A stretch of DNA of 64,000 bases from Martinezella lusitana (GTDB lineage: Bacteria; Pseudomonadota; Alphaproteobacteria; Rhizobiales; Rhizobiaceae). Where the stretch lies: positions 62,001-126,000 of the forward strand of contig NZ_JAFEVL010000061.1 in NCBI RefSeq assembly GCF_016901135.1, written 5' to 3'. The first letter of the stretch is position 1; each line of letters begins with the position of its first letter. Shown piece after piece: positions 17,256 to 26,180 of the stretch. A program made the translations under genes and the position numbers. The notes beneath the pieces were generated by a model, which was given only the letters and a program-made list of their open reading frames with translations, was not told the origin of the DNA and searched no databases.

Positions 17256-18155
17256 CTAGTTGATCGATAAGGGGGAGGGCAGCGTCCAGCGCGCCTTGTC
17301 GAAGACGATGGCCGTTCGGATCTGCTCCGGCGCGGTTCTTCGCAATTCCAGCTGAAGATTGAAGCTGTTGTTGCTCTGGAACTCCTTGAAGAAGCTGAGT
17401 TTGGCGCCGAAGGCTTGCAGCGTCACGTCCTGCAGTTTGCCGATCGCATCCAGCGCCGTCTGAAAATCCAGCCAGTGCGTCTCGTTCAGCAGCAGCACGA
17501 CGGCATCAACGAAGGTGCCGCCGATGGCCTTGCCATCGGGATTGTCGGGCATGATCACCTTGATGCGGATGGTGTCGAGCTCGCCGGTCGGCTTGCCGCG
17601 GGCAATGATGAAGAAAGATGCCGCGTTCGCATTGCCGTAGGCGCCTTTCTGAATGGCATAGCTGCATTCGGATGTGCCGGTGGCCAATTCGCTTTGCCGC
17701 CATTCGCCCACGGGCAGGCCGAATTTCACCAGATCGGCGCAAAGCGTCTGGCCCGATATCCGCCAGCTTCGCACGAAGGCGCTCAGCAACGTGTCGACGG
17801 GAGCGTCGAACAGGTGGGAGGTTCTTGTGGGGCGTGGTTTGGTCGCCGCCACCTTGGCCGGCGTCGCGGGGGCATGCGCAGGCGCGCCAGCTGCTACAGC
17901 CGCGGCATTTCCAGCCGTATTGGCTGGGACAGCTCCGACAGTCGGCGAACTCTTGGTCCTGGCGGCTTTCGCCGACGACGTTGCAGCCTGTTGTTCCGGC
18001 CGGGGAAACAGGTTCAGGTGATAACGTCTGTCCAGCGCTCTCAGGTTACGCATGTCGTTGGCAAGCAACGCCGTCGCCAAGATGATCGAGCCGATGACAA
18101 CAGCCGCAATCCAGAAGACAGCCCTGCTTTTCTTGCTAGGTGGCGCCACCGACAT
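17256..18155 (-). CDS. DUF6030 family membrane-anchored protein
   Basis: A 299-residue protein. An N-terminal hydrophobic segment (AVFWIAAVVIGSIILATALL, residues about 12-31) after a basic start suggests a single inner-membrane anchor. It is followed by a long low-complexity Ala/Pro/Thr linker to about residue 110 and a folded C-terminal domain with two cysteines (TLCADLVKFGLP and TSECSYAIQKGAYG) that could form a disulfide outside the cytoplasm. I recognise the C-terminal part as DUF6030, a rhizobial family without known function. The flanking genes face the same way but are well separated. Confidence 0.75.
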   Translation of the reverse strand: MSVAPPSKKSRAVFWIAAVVIGSIILATALLANDMRNLRALDRRYHLNLFPRPEQQAATSSAKAARTKSSPTVGAVPANTAGNAAAVAAGAPAHAPATPAKVAATKPRPTRTSHLFDAPVDTLLSAFVRSWRISGQTLCADLVKFGLPVGEWRQSELATGTSECSYAIQKGAYGNANAASFFIIARGKPTGELDTIRIKVIMPDNPDGKAIGGTFVDAVVLLLNETHWLDFQTALDAIGKLQDVTLQAFGAKLSFFKEFQSNNSFNLQLELRRTAPEQIRTAIVFDKARWTLPSPLSIN

Positions 18156-18294
18156 GATTCAGATCTACAGCTACTCCCGAGGAAACCTGCCTTGCTGCAA
18201 TAACTGTCTGTTGCGCAGCCCGTCCATCGCTACAGCATATGCGTTTATGAACGATTGATCATTCTAATGTTTCTTTGTCAATTCATGACGTTGC

Positions 18295-19023
18295 TCAGGC
18301 GAAGTAGGCCTTGAGCGCCCTGACGGTTTCTGCATCGGTGTGGCGTGCCGATGGCGTCGAGAATCCGAGCGCGAGCAGGCGCTCGTCCGTCTCTGTTGTG
18401 GTGACGGCACAGGAGGAATGAACTTCGCTGATCGGCAATCGTGGCCACAATTGACCGATCGTCGCGATGTTGACGCCCGAGCCGGGCATGATGGAGATGC
18501 GGCCGGCGGCAATGGTGATCGCCTGCTCGAGCGCGGCGACCCCATCAGCGGCAGTCTTTGCGCCACCCGATGTGAGGATGCGTTCGAAGCCGAGGGAAAC
18601 GGCCACTTCCACGGCATCGCCTATATCGGGGACGAGATCGAAGGCACGATGCAGCGTCGTGCCAAGACCTTCGGCATGGGCGGCGAGCGCCGCCAGCGCA
18701 TCGAAATCGAGCCGTCCGTCCGGCAGCGATGCGCCGAGCACGACGCCGGCCAGGCCCGCATGCCGGGCCGCATCGATGTCGCGCTTCATGATGGCGAGTT
18801 CGTCGGCCGAATAGACGAAGCTGCCGGCGCGCGGGCGGATGATGGCATAGGCGGGAACGGGCGTGCTGGCCGCGGCTGCCATGAGGCCGGCGCTCGGTGT
18901 CAAGCCGCCGACGGCGAGTGCGCTGCAAAGCTCGATGCGATCGCCGCCACCCTCGACGGCGGCCATGAGGCCGGCAACATCCTCGACGCAGACCTCAAGC
19001 AGCATGGTCGCGCTCTCCGGCAT
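18295..19023 (-). CDS. cutC: CutC family protein
   Basis: A 242-residue TIM-barrel protein: LLEVCVEDVAGLMAAVEGGGDRIELCSAL at the start, then PVYAIIRPR-like AYAIIRPRAGSFVYS, GVVLGASLPDGRLD, LHRAFD and ILTSGGAKTAADG, all CutC signatures. The family was linked to copper homeostasis in E. coli, but its chemical activity remains unproven. The start MPESATM at 19023 lies inside the end of the ROK gene (29-base overlap), so translation is probably coupled. That pairing hints at a role in amino-sugar use rather than copper; this is inference. Confidence 0.9.
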   Translation of the reverse strand: MPESATMLLEVCVEDVAGLMAAVEGGGDRIELCSALAVGGLTPSAGLMAAAASTPVPAYAIIRPRAGSFVYSADELAIMKRDIDAARHAGLAGVVLGASLPDGRLDFDALAALAAHAEGLGTTLHRAFDLVPDIGDAVEVAVSLGFERILTSGGAKTAADGVAALEQAITIAAGRISIMPGSGVNIATIGQLWPRLPISEVHSSCAVTTTETDERLLALGFSTPSARHTDAETVRALKAYFA

Positions 19024-19921
19024 ATTGCAGCCCCAGCAGGGCAGCACCGATGAGCCCAGGTTCGAGCTTGCATTGGCTGGGCACCACCAGCGGCCGACCG
19101 AATTTGCGCAGGATGCGGTCGCGCACCGCCTCGTCCAGCCGCGCCAGCAGCAGTTCGACATTGGAAAGGCCGCCGCCGACCGGGACGATGGTTGCGCCTG
19201 TTATGTTGACCGTCAGCGCGAGCGGCGAGGCGACCAGGTCGATCATGACGTCGATCGTGCGCCGTGCCTGTGCGTCGTCCTTCAGCCAATGGTCGATGAT
19301 CTCTTCGCTGGACAATTCCAGCCCGTGCAGCGTCTTGTGCAGGCGTTCGATGCCGCGGGCGCCGCCGACGGTATCGACGCAGCCCTTCTGGCCGCAGCCA
19401 CAGGGATAGGCCGGGATGGCGACCGGCGGATCGCCGGCATGGGACGCGATGATAGGCCCGTGACCCCATTCGCCGGCAAAGCCACCGGCAGCGTTGACGA
19501 GACGGCCGTCCGCCACAAGGCCGCCGCCGACGCCGGTGCCGAGAATGGCGCCGAACACGATGCGATGGCCACGGCCGGCACCGGACATGGCTTCCGCCAT
19601 GGCGAAGCAATCGGCATCGTTGGCGATCAGGACGGGATGGCCGAGTTCGGCCTCCAGGTCTGCGGCCAGGCGTCGACCATGGATGCAGGGAATGTTGGCG
19701 CAGGTGAGCGCCTGCGTATCGGGATCCACCACGCCGGCAATGGAAAAGGAGAGGCAATCCGGCCTTTCGCCTGCTTCGGCGATGACGACGCGCAGCGCTT
19801 CGACGAATTCAGCGAAGTCATGCTTGGGGGTGGGGCGCCGCGCAAGCGGCATAATATCCGTCATGGAGCGGGCTATGCCGCCTTTGATGGCGCTACCGCC
19901 GATGTCGAAGGAAACGATCAT
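18995..19921 (-). CDS. ROK family sugar kinase (N-acetylglucosamine kinase-like)
   Basis: A 308-residue cytoplasmic kinase. FDIGGSAIKGGI at residue 4 is the phosphate-binding loop, GTGVGGGLV the second, and EWGHGP followed by CGCGQKGCVDT is the ROK zinc site. IANDADCFAMAEA contains the catalytic Asp. The set fits NagK- or glucokinase-type enzymes; the exact sugar is unclear. The Met at 19921 is used because the family starts MIVSFDIGG. It overlaps cutC. Upstream lies the histidine-kinase gene in the same direction, 87 bases away. Confidence 0.85.
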   Translation of the reverse strand: MIVSFDIGGSAIKGGIARSMTDIMPLARRPTPKHDFAEFVEALRVVIAEAGERPDCLSFSIAGVVDPDTQALTCANIPCIHGRRLAADLEAELGHPVLIANDADCFAMAEAMSGAGRGHRIVFGAILGTGVGGGLVADGRLVNAAGGFAGEWGHGPIIASHAGDPPVAIPAYPCGCGQKGCVDTVGGARGIERLHKTLHGLELSSEEIIDHWLKDDAQARRTIDVMIDLVASPLALTVNITGATIVPVGGGLSNVELLLARLDEAVRDRILRKFGRPLVVPSQCKLEPGLIGAALLGLQYAGERDHAA

Positions 19922-20008
19922 GAATACCGACCTGCAGGAAACATGCGGCACTTGCTCGCACCCTTTGCCGGTCTTTGCAAGATCAATCCGTGCCGGGCTG
20001 CGAAGCCG

Positions 20009-21361
20009 TCAGCCGGCAGGCAGCGTGATCTTGGCCTCGAAGCCATCGGCTCTGCCCGTGGCGGGCGACAGCAGATCGATGCGTCCGCCGATCTGATCGA
20101 CGATGCGTTCGACAATGGAAAGCCCGAGGCCCGAACCGGCGGCCGTGGTCTTGCCGCGCCAGAAGCGTTTCTTCAGGCCGGCCAGCTCTTCCTGCGAAAG
20201 CACAGTGCCAGCGTTGACGACGCGGACTATGCCGTCGTCGATGCTGATGGTCACTTCGTCGTCGACCGGGCCGTGGATCAACGCGTTTTCGATCAGATTG
20301 CGCATGACGATGGCGAAGGCATCGATATCGACGTTGCGGATCAGTTTTTCCTTGGCGTCGTTCGCCAGCAGGACGCGGCCGGCGGTGCCGGTGTCGCGGT
20401 CGTAGTCTCCGATGACGGTTTCGATGACCGCGATCAGATCGGCGGGCTTGTCGCCGGCGCCGATGCCGGCCTGGGCGCGGGAGAGCTGCAGCAGCTTTTC
20501 TGCCAGCCGGGCGAGATTGGACAGCGAGGTCTCGATGCGGCCGGCGCGTTCCGTCAGCTGGCCCTGCGGCAGTTCGGCGAGCAGGCGCTGGGTCTGCGCG
20601 AGAGCGCCCGCGATCGGCGTGCGCAGTTCGTGGGCGCTGTTGGCGGTGAATTCGCGCTCGGCCTCGAGGGCGAGCCGCAGACGATCGAGCAGCAGGTTGA
20701 CGGAGCGGGCGATCGGCTGGAGTTCGCGCGGCAGCACGTCGCTATCCAACGGCGCCATATTGCCGCTGTCCTTGGTGGCGATCTGCGATCTCAAACGGTC
20801 GATCGGTCGCAGAGAGCGGCCGACAACGAAGCCGATGGCAATGATGCTGGCGGGGATAAGGGCCAGCAAAGGCCAGAGCAGCGCGACGCCGCTTTCCCGC
20901 GAGGCTTCCCGGCGATTCTTGAAGGCATCGGCGACATGCAGGAAGACTGAGCCGTTCTGGGATGATTCCGTGTAGATGCGATATCGCGGCGTGTTGTGGA
21001 AGCCGACCTTCAACGGCACGTCGTAGGCCGTCGCGGGCGCGTCGTGCGAATGGAGGATGACCTTGCCGTTTCCGTCGAGTACCTGATAGGTCAGATATTC
21101 GCGGTTCAGCCCCTTGTTGAGTTCCTCGAGGCTTTGCGGGTCGCTCGAGGGGTCGCGATTGGCAAGGTCGTCGAGCACCAGCGGCATCAGCCGCTCGGCG
21201 GTTTCCTGCAGCGCGCCGTCAAAGGTCTCCGAGAGTTCCTTGTTGACCACGTAGACGCCGATGCCGACGGCGATCAGCCAGAAGACCACGACCGTGCCCG
21301 TGAGCGCGGCGATGAGACGCCCCGTGAGGCTGGCGCGGCTAGGCCCCGTGCGCTCAGTCAT
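20009..21361 (-). CDS. Sensor histidine kinase, OmpR-partner type
   Basis: A 450-residue inner-membrane sensor. Membrane segments lie at about residues 15-40 and 158-182, flanking a periplasmic domain of about 115 residues. A HAMP-like linker follows, then the H-box SAHELRTPI with His244, the N-box NLIENALIHG with Asn359, and a GSGLGLSIV ATP lid. The architecture matches TctE/QseC-like kinases. The signal is unknown. Its start overlaps the stop of the response-regulator gene (ATGA), so the pair is one operon, transcribed regulator first. Confidence 0.92.
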   Translation of the reverse strand: MTERTGPSRASLTGRLIAALTGTVVVFWLIAVGIGVYVVNKELSETFDGALQETAERLMPLVLDDLANRDPSSDPQSLEELNKGLNREYLTYQVLDGNGKVILHSHDAPATAYDVPLKVGFHNTPRYRIYTESSQNGSVFLHVADAFKNRREASRESGVALLWPLLALIPASIIAIGFVVGRSLRPIDRLRSQIATKDSGNMAPLDSDVLPRELQPIARSVNLLLDRLRLALEAEREFTANSAHELRTPIAGALAQTQRLLAELPQGQLTERAGRIETSLSNLARLAEKLLQLSRAQAGIGAGDKPADLIAVIETVIGDYDRDTGTAGRVLLANDAKEKLIRNVDIDAFAIVMRNLIENALIHGPVDDEVTISIDDGIVRVVNAGTVLSQEELAGLKKRFWRGKTTAAGSGLGLSIVERIVDQIGGRIDLLSPATGRADGFEAKITLPAG

Positions 21362-22017
21362 CGTTCACCCAGGCAATAGCCGACGCCGCGGGCCGTCCGA
21401 ATGCGGTCCCTGCCGATCTTCTTGCGCAGACGGCTGACATAGACTTCCACCGTATTGCTCTCGATCTCGGAGCCGAAGGCGTAAAGCGCTTCCTCTATCT
21501 TGTCTTTCGACACGATGGCGCCCGGTCGTGCCACAAGCAGATCGAGCACGGCCCATTCGCGTCCGGTGAGAACGATGTCCTTGCCGTCAAGCCGGACGCG
21601 CCGCTGCGGCTGATCGATTTCGAGATCGGCGAACCGAATGGTCGGTTGTGGACTGCCGGTATAACGGCGGGCGACCGCCAGGATGCGGGCGGTGAGTTCG
21701 CCGAGATTGAAGGGCTTGACGAGATAGTCGTCGGCGCCGCTGTTCAGGCCTTCGATGCGATCGGAGATCTGGTCGCGGGCGGTGAGGATCATGACCGGGG
21801 TTTCATCCGGTCTGCGGCGCAGTCTTTTCAGAAAATCGACGCCGCTGCCATCCGGAAGTTGCAGGTCGAGCAGGATGAGTCCGTATTGAACGGCGTTGGT
21901 GACCTCGTCGGCATCGGCCAGATTTTTAACCCAGTCGACGGCATGGGGACCTGCCGCGATATGATCGCGAACCGCGCTGCCGATCGTATCATCGTCTTCC
22001 ACCAGAAGAATTCGCAC
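21358..22017 (-). CDS. OmpR family response regulator
   Basis: A 219-residue cytoplasmic DNA-binding regulator. The receiver domain has the acidic pocket VEDDD (residues 6-10), phospho-acceptor Asp51 in LLLDLQLPDG, Thr79 and Lys101 (VKPF). The C-terminal winged helix has the typical LTGREWAVLDLL, SNTVEVYVSRLRKK and RTARGVGYCL. It resembles TctD/QseB. It is expressed with the kinase that overlaps it. Targets are unknown; the divergent fucU-polyol operon starts 226 bases away and is a possible one. Confidence 0.93.
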   Translation of the reverse strand: MRILLVEDDDTIGSAVRDHIAAGPHAVDWVKNLADADEVTNAVQYGLILLDLQLPDGSGVDFLKRLRRRPDETPVMILTARDQISDRIEGLNSGADDYLVKPFNLGELTARILAVARRYTGSPQPTIRFADLEIDQPQRRVRLDGKDIVLTGREWAVLDLLVARPGAIVSKDKIEEALYAFGSEIESNTVEVYVSRLRKKIGRDRIRTARGVGYCLGER

Positions 22018-22243
22018 CTGTGCCTCTCAACTACTGACCGCACCTCAGTTAATGCCGGCGAACCTATCGGGTCAATAACGGCCGAAATAAGCCGTACCGA
22101 GATGAGCGCTTTCATAGCCTGATTTCCTTCCGAAAACGTTCCCGGTGCCTATGGACAGATAGGAACGCCGTAGTTACTTCTTTGCCCCGGAGAACGAAGC
22201 GGCCGCGGGATAGCCGCCACAGGCAATCAAAGGATGCTCGGTC

Positions 22244-22699
22244 ATGCTGAAGGGAATTTCGCCGCTGTTGAATGCGGACGTGCTGTACGCGTTGAAGTCG
22301 ATGGGGCACGGCGACATGCTTGTCGTCGTCGACACCAACTTTCCCGCCGAAGCCATCGCTCAGCAGACGGTTTTGGGCCATCTGCTGCGCATCGACAACG
22401 TCCCGGCCGCCGACGCGGTTGCGGCGCTGCTGTCCTTGATGCCGCTCGATACGTTCATCGACGATGCAGCGACGCGCATGGAAGTGGTCGGCGCGCCTGA
22501 CGAGGTGCCGCAGGTCCAGCGCGAGGTGCAGGCGGCGATCGACAAGGCCGAAGGCAAGCATTGGCCACTGTCGCCTGTCGAGCGCTTCGCTTTCTACGAG
22601 CGTGCAAAGAATGCCTATTGCGTTGTTCAGACCGGCGAACGCCGCTTCTACGGTTGTTTCACCTTGACCAAGGGCGTCATCCCGCCGGAAACTGAGTGA
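22244..22699 (+). CDS. fucU: RbsD/FucU family mutarotase
   Basis: A 151-residue protein that interconverts sugar anomers. LKGISPLLNADVLYALKSMGHGD places the conserved His at residue 22, and the later ERFAFYERAKNAYCVVQTGERRFYGCF holds the C-terminal Tyr and acidic residues of FucU-type L-fucose mutarotases. It heads the polyol operon, 42 bases before the SorC regulator. Why a fucose-type mutarotase sits with a mannitol/sorbitol importer is not obvious; the product of the operon's dehydrogenases (a ketose) may be its substrate. Confidence 0.88.
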   Translation: MLKGISPLLNADVLYALKSMGHGDMLVVVDTNFPAEAIAQQTVLGHLLRIDNVPAADAVAALLSLMPLDTFIDDAATRMEVVGAPDEVPQVQREVQAAIDKAEGKHWPLSPVERFAFYERAKNAYCVVQTGERRFYGCFTLTKGVIPPETE

Positions 22700-22741
22700 T
22701 CCGATACTCGGACAAGAGCGCTGTTTCGGTAAAGGAATGCG

Positions 22742-23695
22742 ATGGCGAAGAAGCTGGATTCCCAAGGGCGGCTTGACGACGCGGCGCGAGCCGGGTGGCT
22801 CTACTATGTCGCCGGGCGGACACAGGACGAGATTGCCGTCGCCATGGGGATCTCCCGACAATCGGCGCAGAGGCTGGTATCCCTCGCTGTCGCGGAACGG
22901 CTGATCAAGGTGCGGCTGGATCATCCGATCGCCGCCTGCCTGGAATATGCCGCTGCATTGCGCGAGAAATTCAATCTCCGGCATGTCGACGTGGTGCCGA
23001 GCGATCCCGACGGCACGTCCTCCACGATCGGCATCGCCCAGGCGGGCGCCGCCGAAATCGAGCGCTGGCTGAGGCGCAGCGATCCGATCGTGCTGGCGAT
23101 CGGTACCGGTCGCACGCTGAAGGCCGCGGTTGATCAACTGCCTGCCATCGAATGTCTGCAGCATCGCGTGGTGTCGCTAACAGGCAATATCGGCCCGGAC
23201 GGCTCGGCCGCCTATTACAACGTCATCTTCAGCATGGCCGACGTCGTCAAGGCGCGGCACTTTCCGATGCCGCTGCCGGTGCTCGTATCGTCGGCCGGGG
23301 AGCGCGAGCTGCTGCATGCGCAGGCGCTGGTGCGCTCGACGCTCGATATCAGCGCGCAGGCCGACGTGACCTTCGTCGGTATCGGCGAGATGGGCATCGA
23401 TGCGCCCCTTTGCCTCGACGGTTTTCTCGAGAAGGATGAGATGCTGGTGCTGATGAGGCGCGGCGCTGCCGGCGAGATCTGCGGCTGGGTTTTCGACGGC
23501 GAGGGGAAGCTGATGCCTGATGACGTCAACGATCGCGTCGCAAGCGCCCCCCTGCCGTCGCGCGATACCTCTTCCGTCATTGGAATCGCCAAGGGAAGAC
23601 GCAAGTTCGAGGCGATCAAAGCGGCCGTCGTCGGCCGCCAAATCAACGGTTTGATTACCGATGAGGCGGTTGCTGAATTTTTGCTCAGGGTGTGA
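22742..23695 (+). CDS. SorC/DeoR-family sugar-binding transcriptional regulator
   Basis: A 317-residue regulator. The N-terminal helix-turn-helix is AGRTQDEIAVAMGISRQSAQRLV. The rest is a SorC-type sugar-phosphate-binding domain with VLAIGTGRTLKAAVDQLP, VSLTGNIGPDGSAAYYN and SSVIGIAKGRRK. Regulators of this type control polyol operons in alphaproteobacteria. The ATG follows AAAGGA. It lies upstream of the smo genes with a 146-base promoter region between, and probably acts there on an effector derived from the polyol. Confidence 0.88.
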   Translation: MAKKLDSQGRLDDAARAGWLYYVAGRTQDEIAVAMGISRQSAQRLVSLAVAERLIKVRLDHPIAACLEYAAALREKFNLRHVDVVPSDPDGTSSTIGIAQAGAAEIERWLRRSDPIVLAIGTGRTLKAAVDQLPAIECLQHRVVSLTGNIGPDGSAAYYNVIFSMADVVKARHFPMPLPVLVSSAGERELLHAQALVRSTLDISAQADVTFVGIGEMGIDAPLCLDGFLEKDEMLVLMRRGAAGEICGWVFDGEGKLMPDDVNDRVASAPLPSRDTSSVIGIAKGRRKFEAIKAAVVGRQINGLITDEAVAEFLLRV

Positions 23696-23730
23696 GCAAA
23701 AAATATACTCCATGAAAACAAACAGATAGG

Positions 23731-23816
23731 TTGCTTGCTCGGCAATGCAGCAACGAATTCGCATTGACATTTTGTCGCAACCGGTGAGTAATTGCCCACG
23801 AGCAAAGCGAATGCTC
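23731..23816 (+). promoter_or_regulatory. Candidate promoter and SorC operators of the polyol importer
   Basis: TTGACA at 23764-23769 and AGTAAT at 23787-23792 with a 17-base spacer form a good sigma-70-type promoter. Two inverted repeats flank it: TTGCT-N13-AGCAA at 23731-23753 and GAGCA-N7-TGCTC at 23800-23816, the latter over the expected transcription start. Both share the AGCA/TGCT core, so they are candidate operators for the SorC protein. Regulator identity is inference. Confidence 0.5.
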
Positions 23817-23841
23817 ATTTTTAATCTTCTGGGAGGAAGAT

Positions 23842-25158
23842 ATGAAATTGAAAACTTTATTGCTGAGCGCCTGCTCGGCCCTGATGTTTGCCGGCTTGGC
23901 GTCTGCTGAAACCCTTACAATTGCGACAGTCAACAATGGCGACATGGTCCGTATGCAGAAGCTTACGGACGATTTCAAAGCCAAGAACCCCGATATCGAC
24001 CTTCAATGGGTCACTCTTGAAGAAAACGTATTGCGCCAGAAGGTTACGACCGACATCGCCACCAAGGCGGGCCAATACGACGTTCTGACGATCGGCACCT
24101 ATGAAGTGCCGATCTGGAGCAAGCTCGGCTGGCTCGCGCCGCTCGACACGCTCTCCGGCGACAAGAACTATGATGTGGATGACCTGCTCCCGGCCATTCG
24201 CAGCGGCCTGACCTCGGACGGCAAGCTTTACGCGGCACCGTTCTACGGCGAAAGCTCGATGGTGATGTACCGCAAGGACCTGTTCGACAAGGCCGGCCTG
24301 AAGATGCCGGATGCGCCGACCTGGGATTTCATCGCCGATGCCGCCCGCAAGATCACCGACAAGGATCATGAACTCTACGGCATCTGCCTTCGTGGCAAGG
24401 CCGGCTGGGGCGAGAACATGGCGTTCCTGACGGCGATGTCGAATTCGTTCGGCGCGCGCTGGTTCGACGAGAAGTGGAAGCCACAGTTCGATCAGCCGGA
24501 GTGGAAGGACACGCTCGACTTCTACGTCAAGCTGATGAAGGACGCCGGCCCTCCGGGCGCATCGTCGAACGGCTTCAACGAAAACCTGTCGCTCTTCCAG
24601 ACCGGCAAGTGCGGCATGTGGATCGACGCGACGGTTGCCGCTTCGTTCGTTTCCGACCCGAAGCAGTCGAAGGTGGCAGACAAGGTCGGCTTCGCACTGG
24701 CTCCGGACAAGGGCCTCGGCAAGCGTGGCAACTGGCTCTGGGCATGGAACCTCGCCATCCCGGCCTCTTCGAAGAAGACCGATGCCGCCGAGAAGTTCAT
24801 CGCCTGGGCAACCAGCAAGGATTACACCAACCTTGTCGCCCAGAAGGAAGGTTGGCTGAACGCACCTCCCGGCACCCGTACGTCGCTCTATGCGAGTGCG
24901 GATTACCAGAAGGCAGCTCCTTTCGCGAAGATGACGCTCGACTCGATCAACTCTGCTGATCCGACGCATCCGACCGTCAAGCCGGTTCCCTATGTCGGCG
25001 TCCAGTTCGTAGCCATTCCCGAATTCCAGGGCATCGGCACGGCTGTCGGCCAGCAGTTCTCTGCAGCCCTTGCCGGTCAGATCTCCGTGGATCAGGCTCT
25101 CAAGGCTGCACAGCAGCTGACCAGCCGCGAAATGACGAAGGCCGGATATCCTAAATAA
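23842..25158 (+). CDS. smoE: Polyol ABC transporter, periplasmic binding protein
   Basis: A 438-residue binding protein. Residues 1-22 form a signal peptide (KLKTLLLSACSALMFAGLASA, cleavage after ASA). The mature part fits the CUT1 group of sugar/polyol binders, with ADAARKITDKDHELYGICLRG and GKCGMWIDATVAA. Gene order matches the smoEFGK importers for sorbitol and mannitol of Rhodobacter and rhizobia. A strong GGGAGGAAG site precedes the ATG. A hairpin and terminator follow at 25174-25250, probably keeping the binding protein in excess over the permeases. Confidence 0.9.
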   Translation: MKLKTLLLSACSALMFAGLASAETLTIATVNNGDMVRMQKLTDDFKAKNPDIDLQWVTLEENVLRQKVTTDIATKAGQYDVLTIGTYEVPIWSKLGWLAPLDTLSGDKNYDVDDLLPAIRSGLTSDGKLYAAPFYGESSMVMYRKDLFDKAGLKMPDAPTWDFIADAARKITDKDHELYGICLRGKAGWGENMAFLTAMSNSFGARWFDEKWKPQFDQPEWKDTLDFYVKLMKDAGPPGASSNGFNENLSLFQTGKCGMWIDATVAASFVSDPKQSKVADKVGFALAPDKGLGKRGNWLWAWNLAIPASSKKTDAAEKFIAWATSKDYTNLVAQKEGWLNAPPGTRTSLYASADYQKAAPFAKMTLDSINSADPTHPTVKPVPYVGVQFVAIPEFQGIGTAVGQQFSAALAGQISVDQALKAAQQLTSREMTKAGYPK

Positions 25159-25173
25159 AGTCCTTTGAAGGTA

Positions 25174-25250
25174 TGGAAAGCAGTGCTCCTCTCGGGTATT
25201 GCTTTCCACCAGGCCGCCGAGCGCCCGAATTGCCCTTGGCGGCCCTTTTT
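25174..25250 (+). terminator. Attenuator-like hairpins after smoE
   Basis: Two structures lie in the 148 bases between binding protein and permease. TGGAAAGCA (25174-25182) pairs with TGCTTTCCA (25200-25208). GGCCGCC (25212-25218) pairs with GGCGGCC (25238-25244) and runs into CTTTTTG, a rho-independent terminator shape. Because the permease genes follow in the same direction without another obvious promoter, partial read-through is likely. Confidence 0.65.
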
Positions 25251-25306
25251 GTTTCAGCCGGTCCACGGCCACCTCTCCCTGCTTAAAAGATAGGTCGGTA
25301 CTTGCC

Positions 25307-26179
25307 ATGGCAACGTTGCACACCCGTTCCGCCGCGCGCGTCATGATGGCGCCATCGGTTCTCCTCCTCTTCGCGTGGATGATCGTCCCGCTCGTCATGA
25401 CGATCTATTTCTCGACGCTGAACTACAATCTCCTGTCGCCTGGCGCGCACGACTTCGTCGGTTGGCTTAACTACGAATATTTCGTCAGCGACCCGGCCTT
25501 CTGGAGTTCGTTGATCGTGACGCTGCTGCTCGTCGGCGGTGCGTTGTTGATTACCGTTGTTGGCGGCATTGCGCTGGCACTCCTTCTTGATCAGCCGATC
25601 TTCGGCCAGGGTATCGTGCGCATGCTGGTGCTTGCGCCCTTCTTCGTGATGCCGACGGTCGCAGCCCTCATCTGGAAGCATATGTTCATGAACCCGGTGA
25701 ACGGGCTCCTGGCGCATCTGTTCCGATTGTTCGGGCTCGATCCGCTGACCTGGCTGGAAACCGTTCCGTTGCTGTCGGTCATCATCATCGTCGCCTGGCA
25801 ATGGCTGCCCTTCGCCACGCTCATCCTGCTGACGGCCTTGCAGTCGCTGGACGAAGAGCAGAAGGAAGCCGCCGAAATGGACGGCGCAGGCGCGATCTCG
25901 AAATTCATCTACCTCACCCTGCCGCATCTGGCCCGCGCCATTACGGTCGTGATCCTGATCGAGACGATTTTCCTTCTGTCCGCCTTTGCCGAAATCCTCG
26001 TCACCACCAATGGCGGCCCGGGCACGGCGACGACCAATCTCACCTATCTGGTCTATTCGCAGATCGTCCTGTCACAGGATGTCGGCGGCGCATCGGCAGG
26101 CGGCATCATCGCAGTCATCCTCGCCAATATCGTCGCGATCTTCCTGATGCGCGCGGTCGGCAAGAATCTGGAGGCTTAA
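25307..26179 (+). CDS. smoF: Polyol ABC transporter permease 1
   Basis: A 290-residue inner-membrane permease with six predicted segments. EAAEMDGAGAISKFIYLTLP is the EAA loop that docks on the ATPase. The start ATHTRSAARVMM-type N-terminus at 25307 matches the family; an upstream extension to 25199 crosses the terminator and is rejected. One base separates its stop from the next permease gene. Confidence 0.9.
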   Translation: MATLHTRSAARVMMAPSVLLLFAWMIVPLVMTIYFSTLNYNLLSPGAHDFVGWLNYEYFVSDPAFWSSLIVTLLLVGGALLITVVGGIALALLLDQPIFGQGIVRMLVLAPFFVMPTVAALIWKHMFMNPVNGLLAHLFRLFGLDPLTWLETVPLLSVIIIVAWQWLPFATLILLTALQSLDEEQKEAAEMDGAGAISKFIYLTLPHLARAITVVILIETIFLLSAFAEILVTTNGGPGTATTNLTYLVYSQIVLSQDVGGASAGGIIAVILANIVAIFLMRAVGKNLEA

Positions 26180-26180
26180 G

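Noticed and set aside
18863..20950. A 695-codon open frame on the plus strand
   Set aside because: It lies antisense to cutC, the ROK kinase and the histidine kinase, all with clear family motifs. Its product is Ala/Asp/Gly-rich without domains, as expected for a shadow of high-GC genes.
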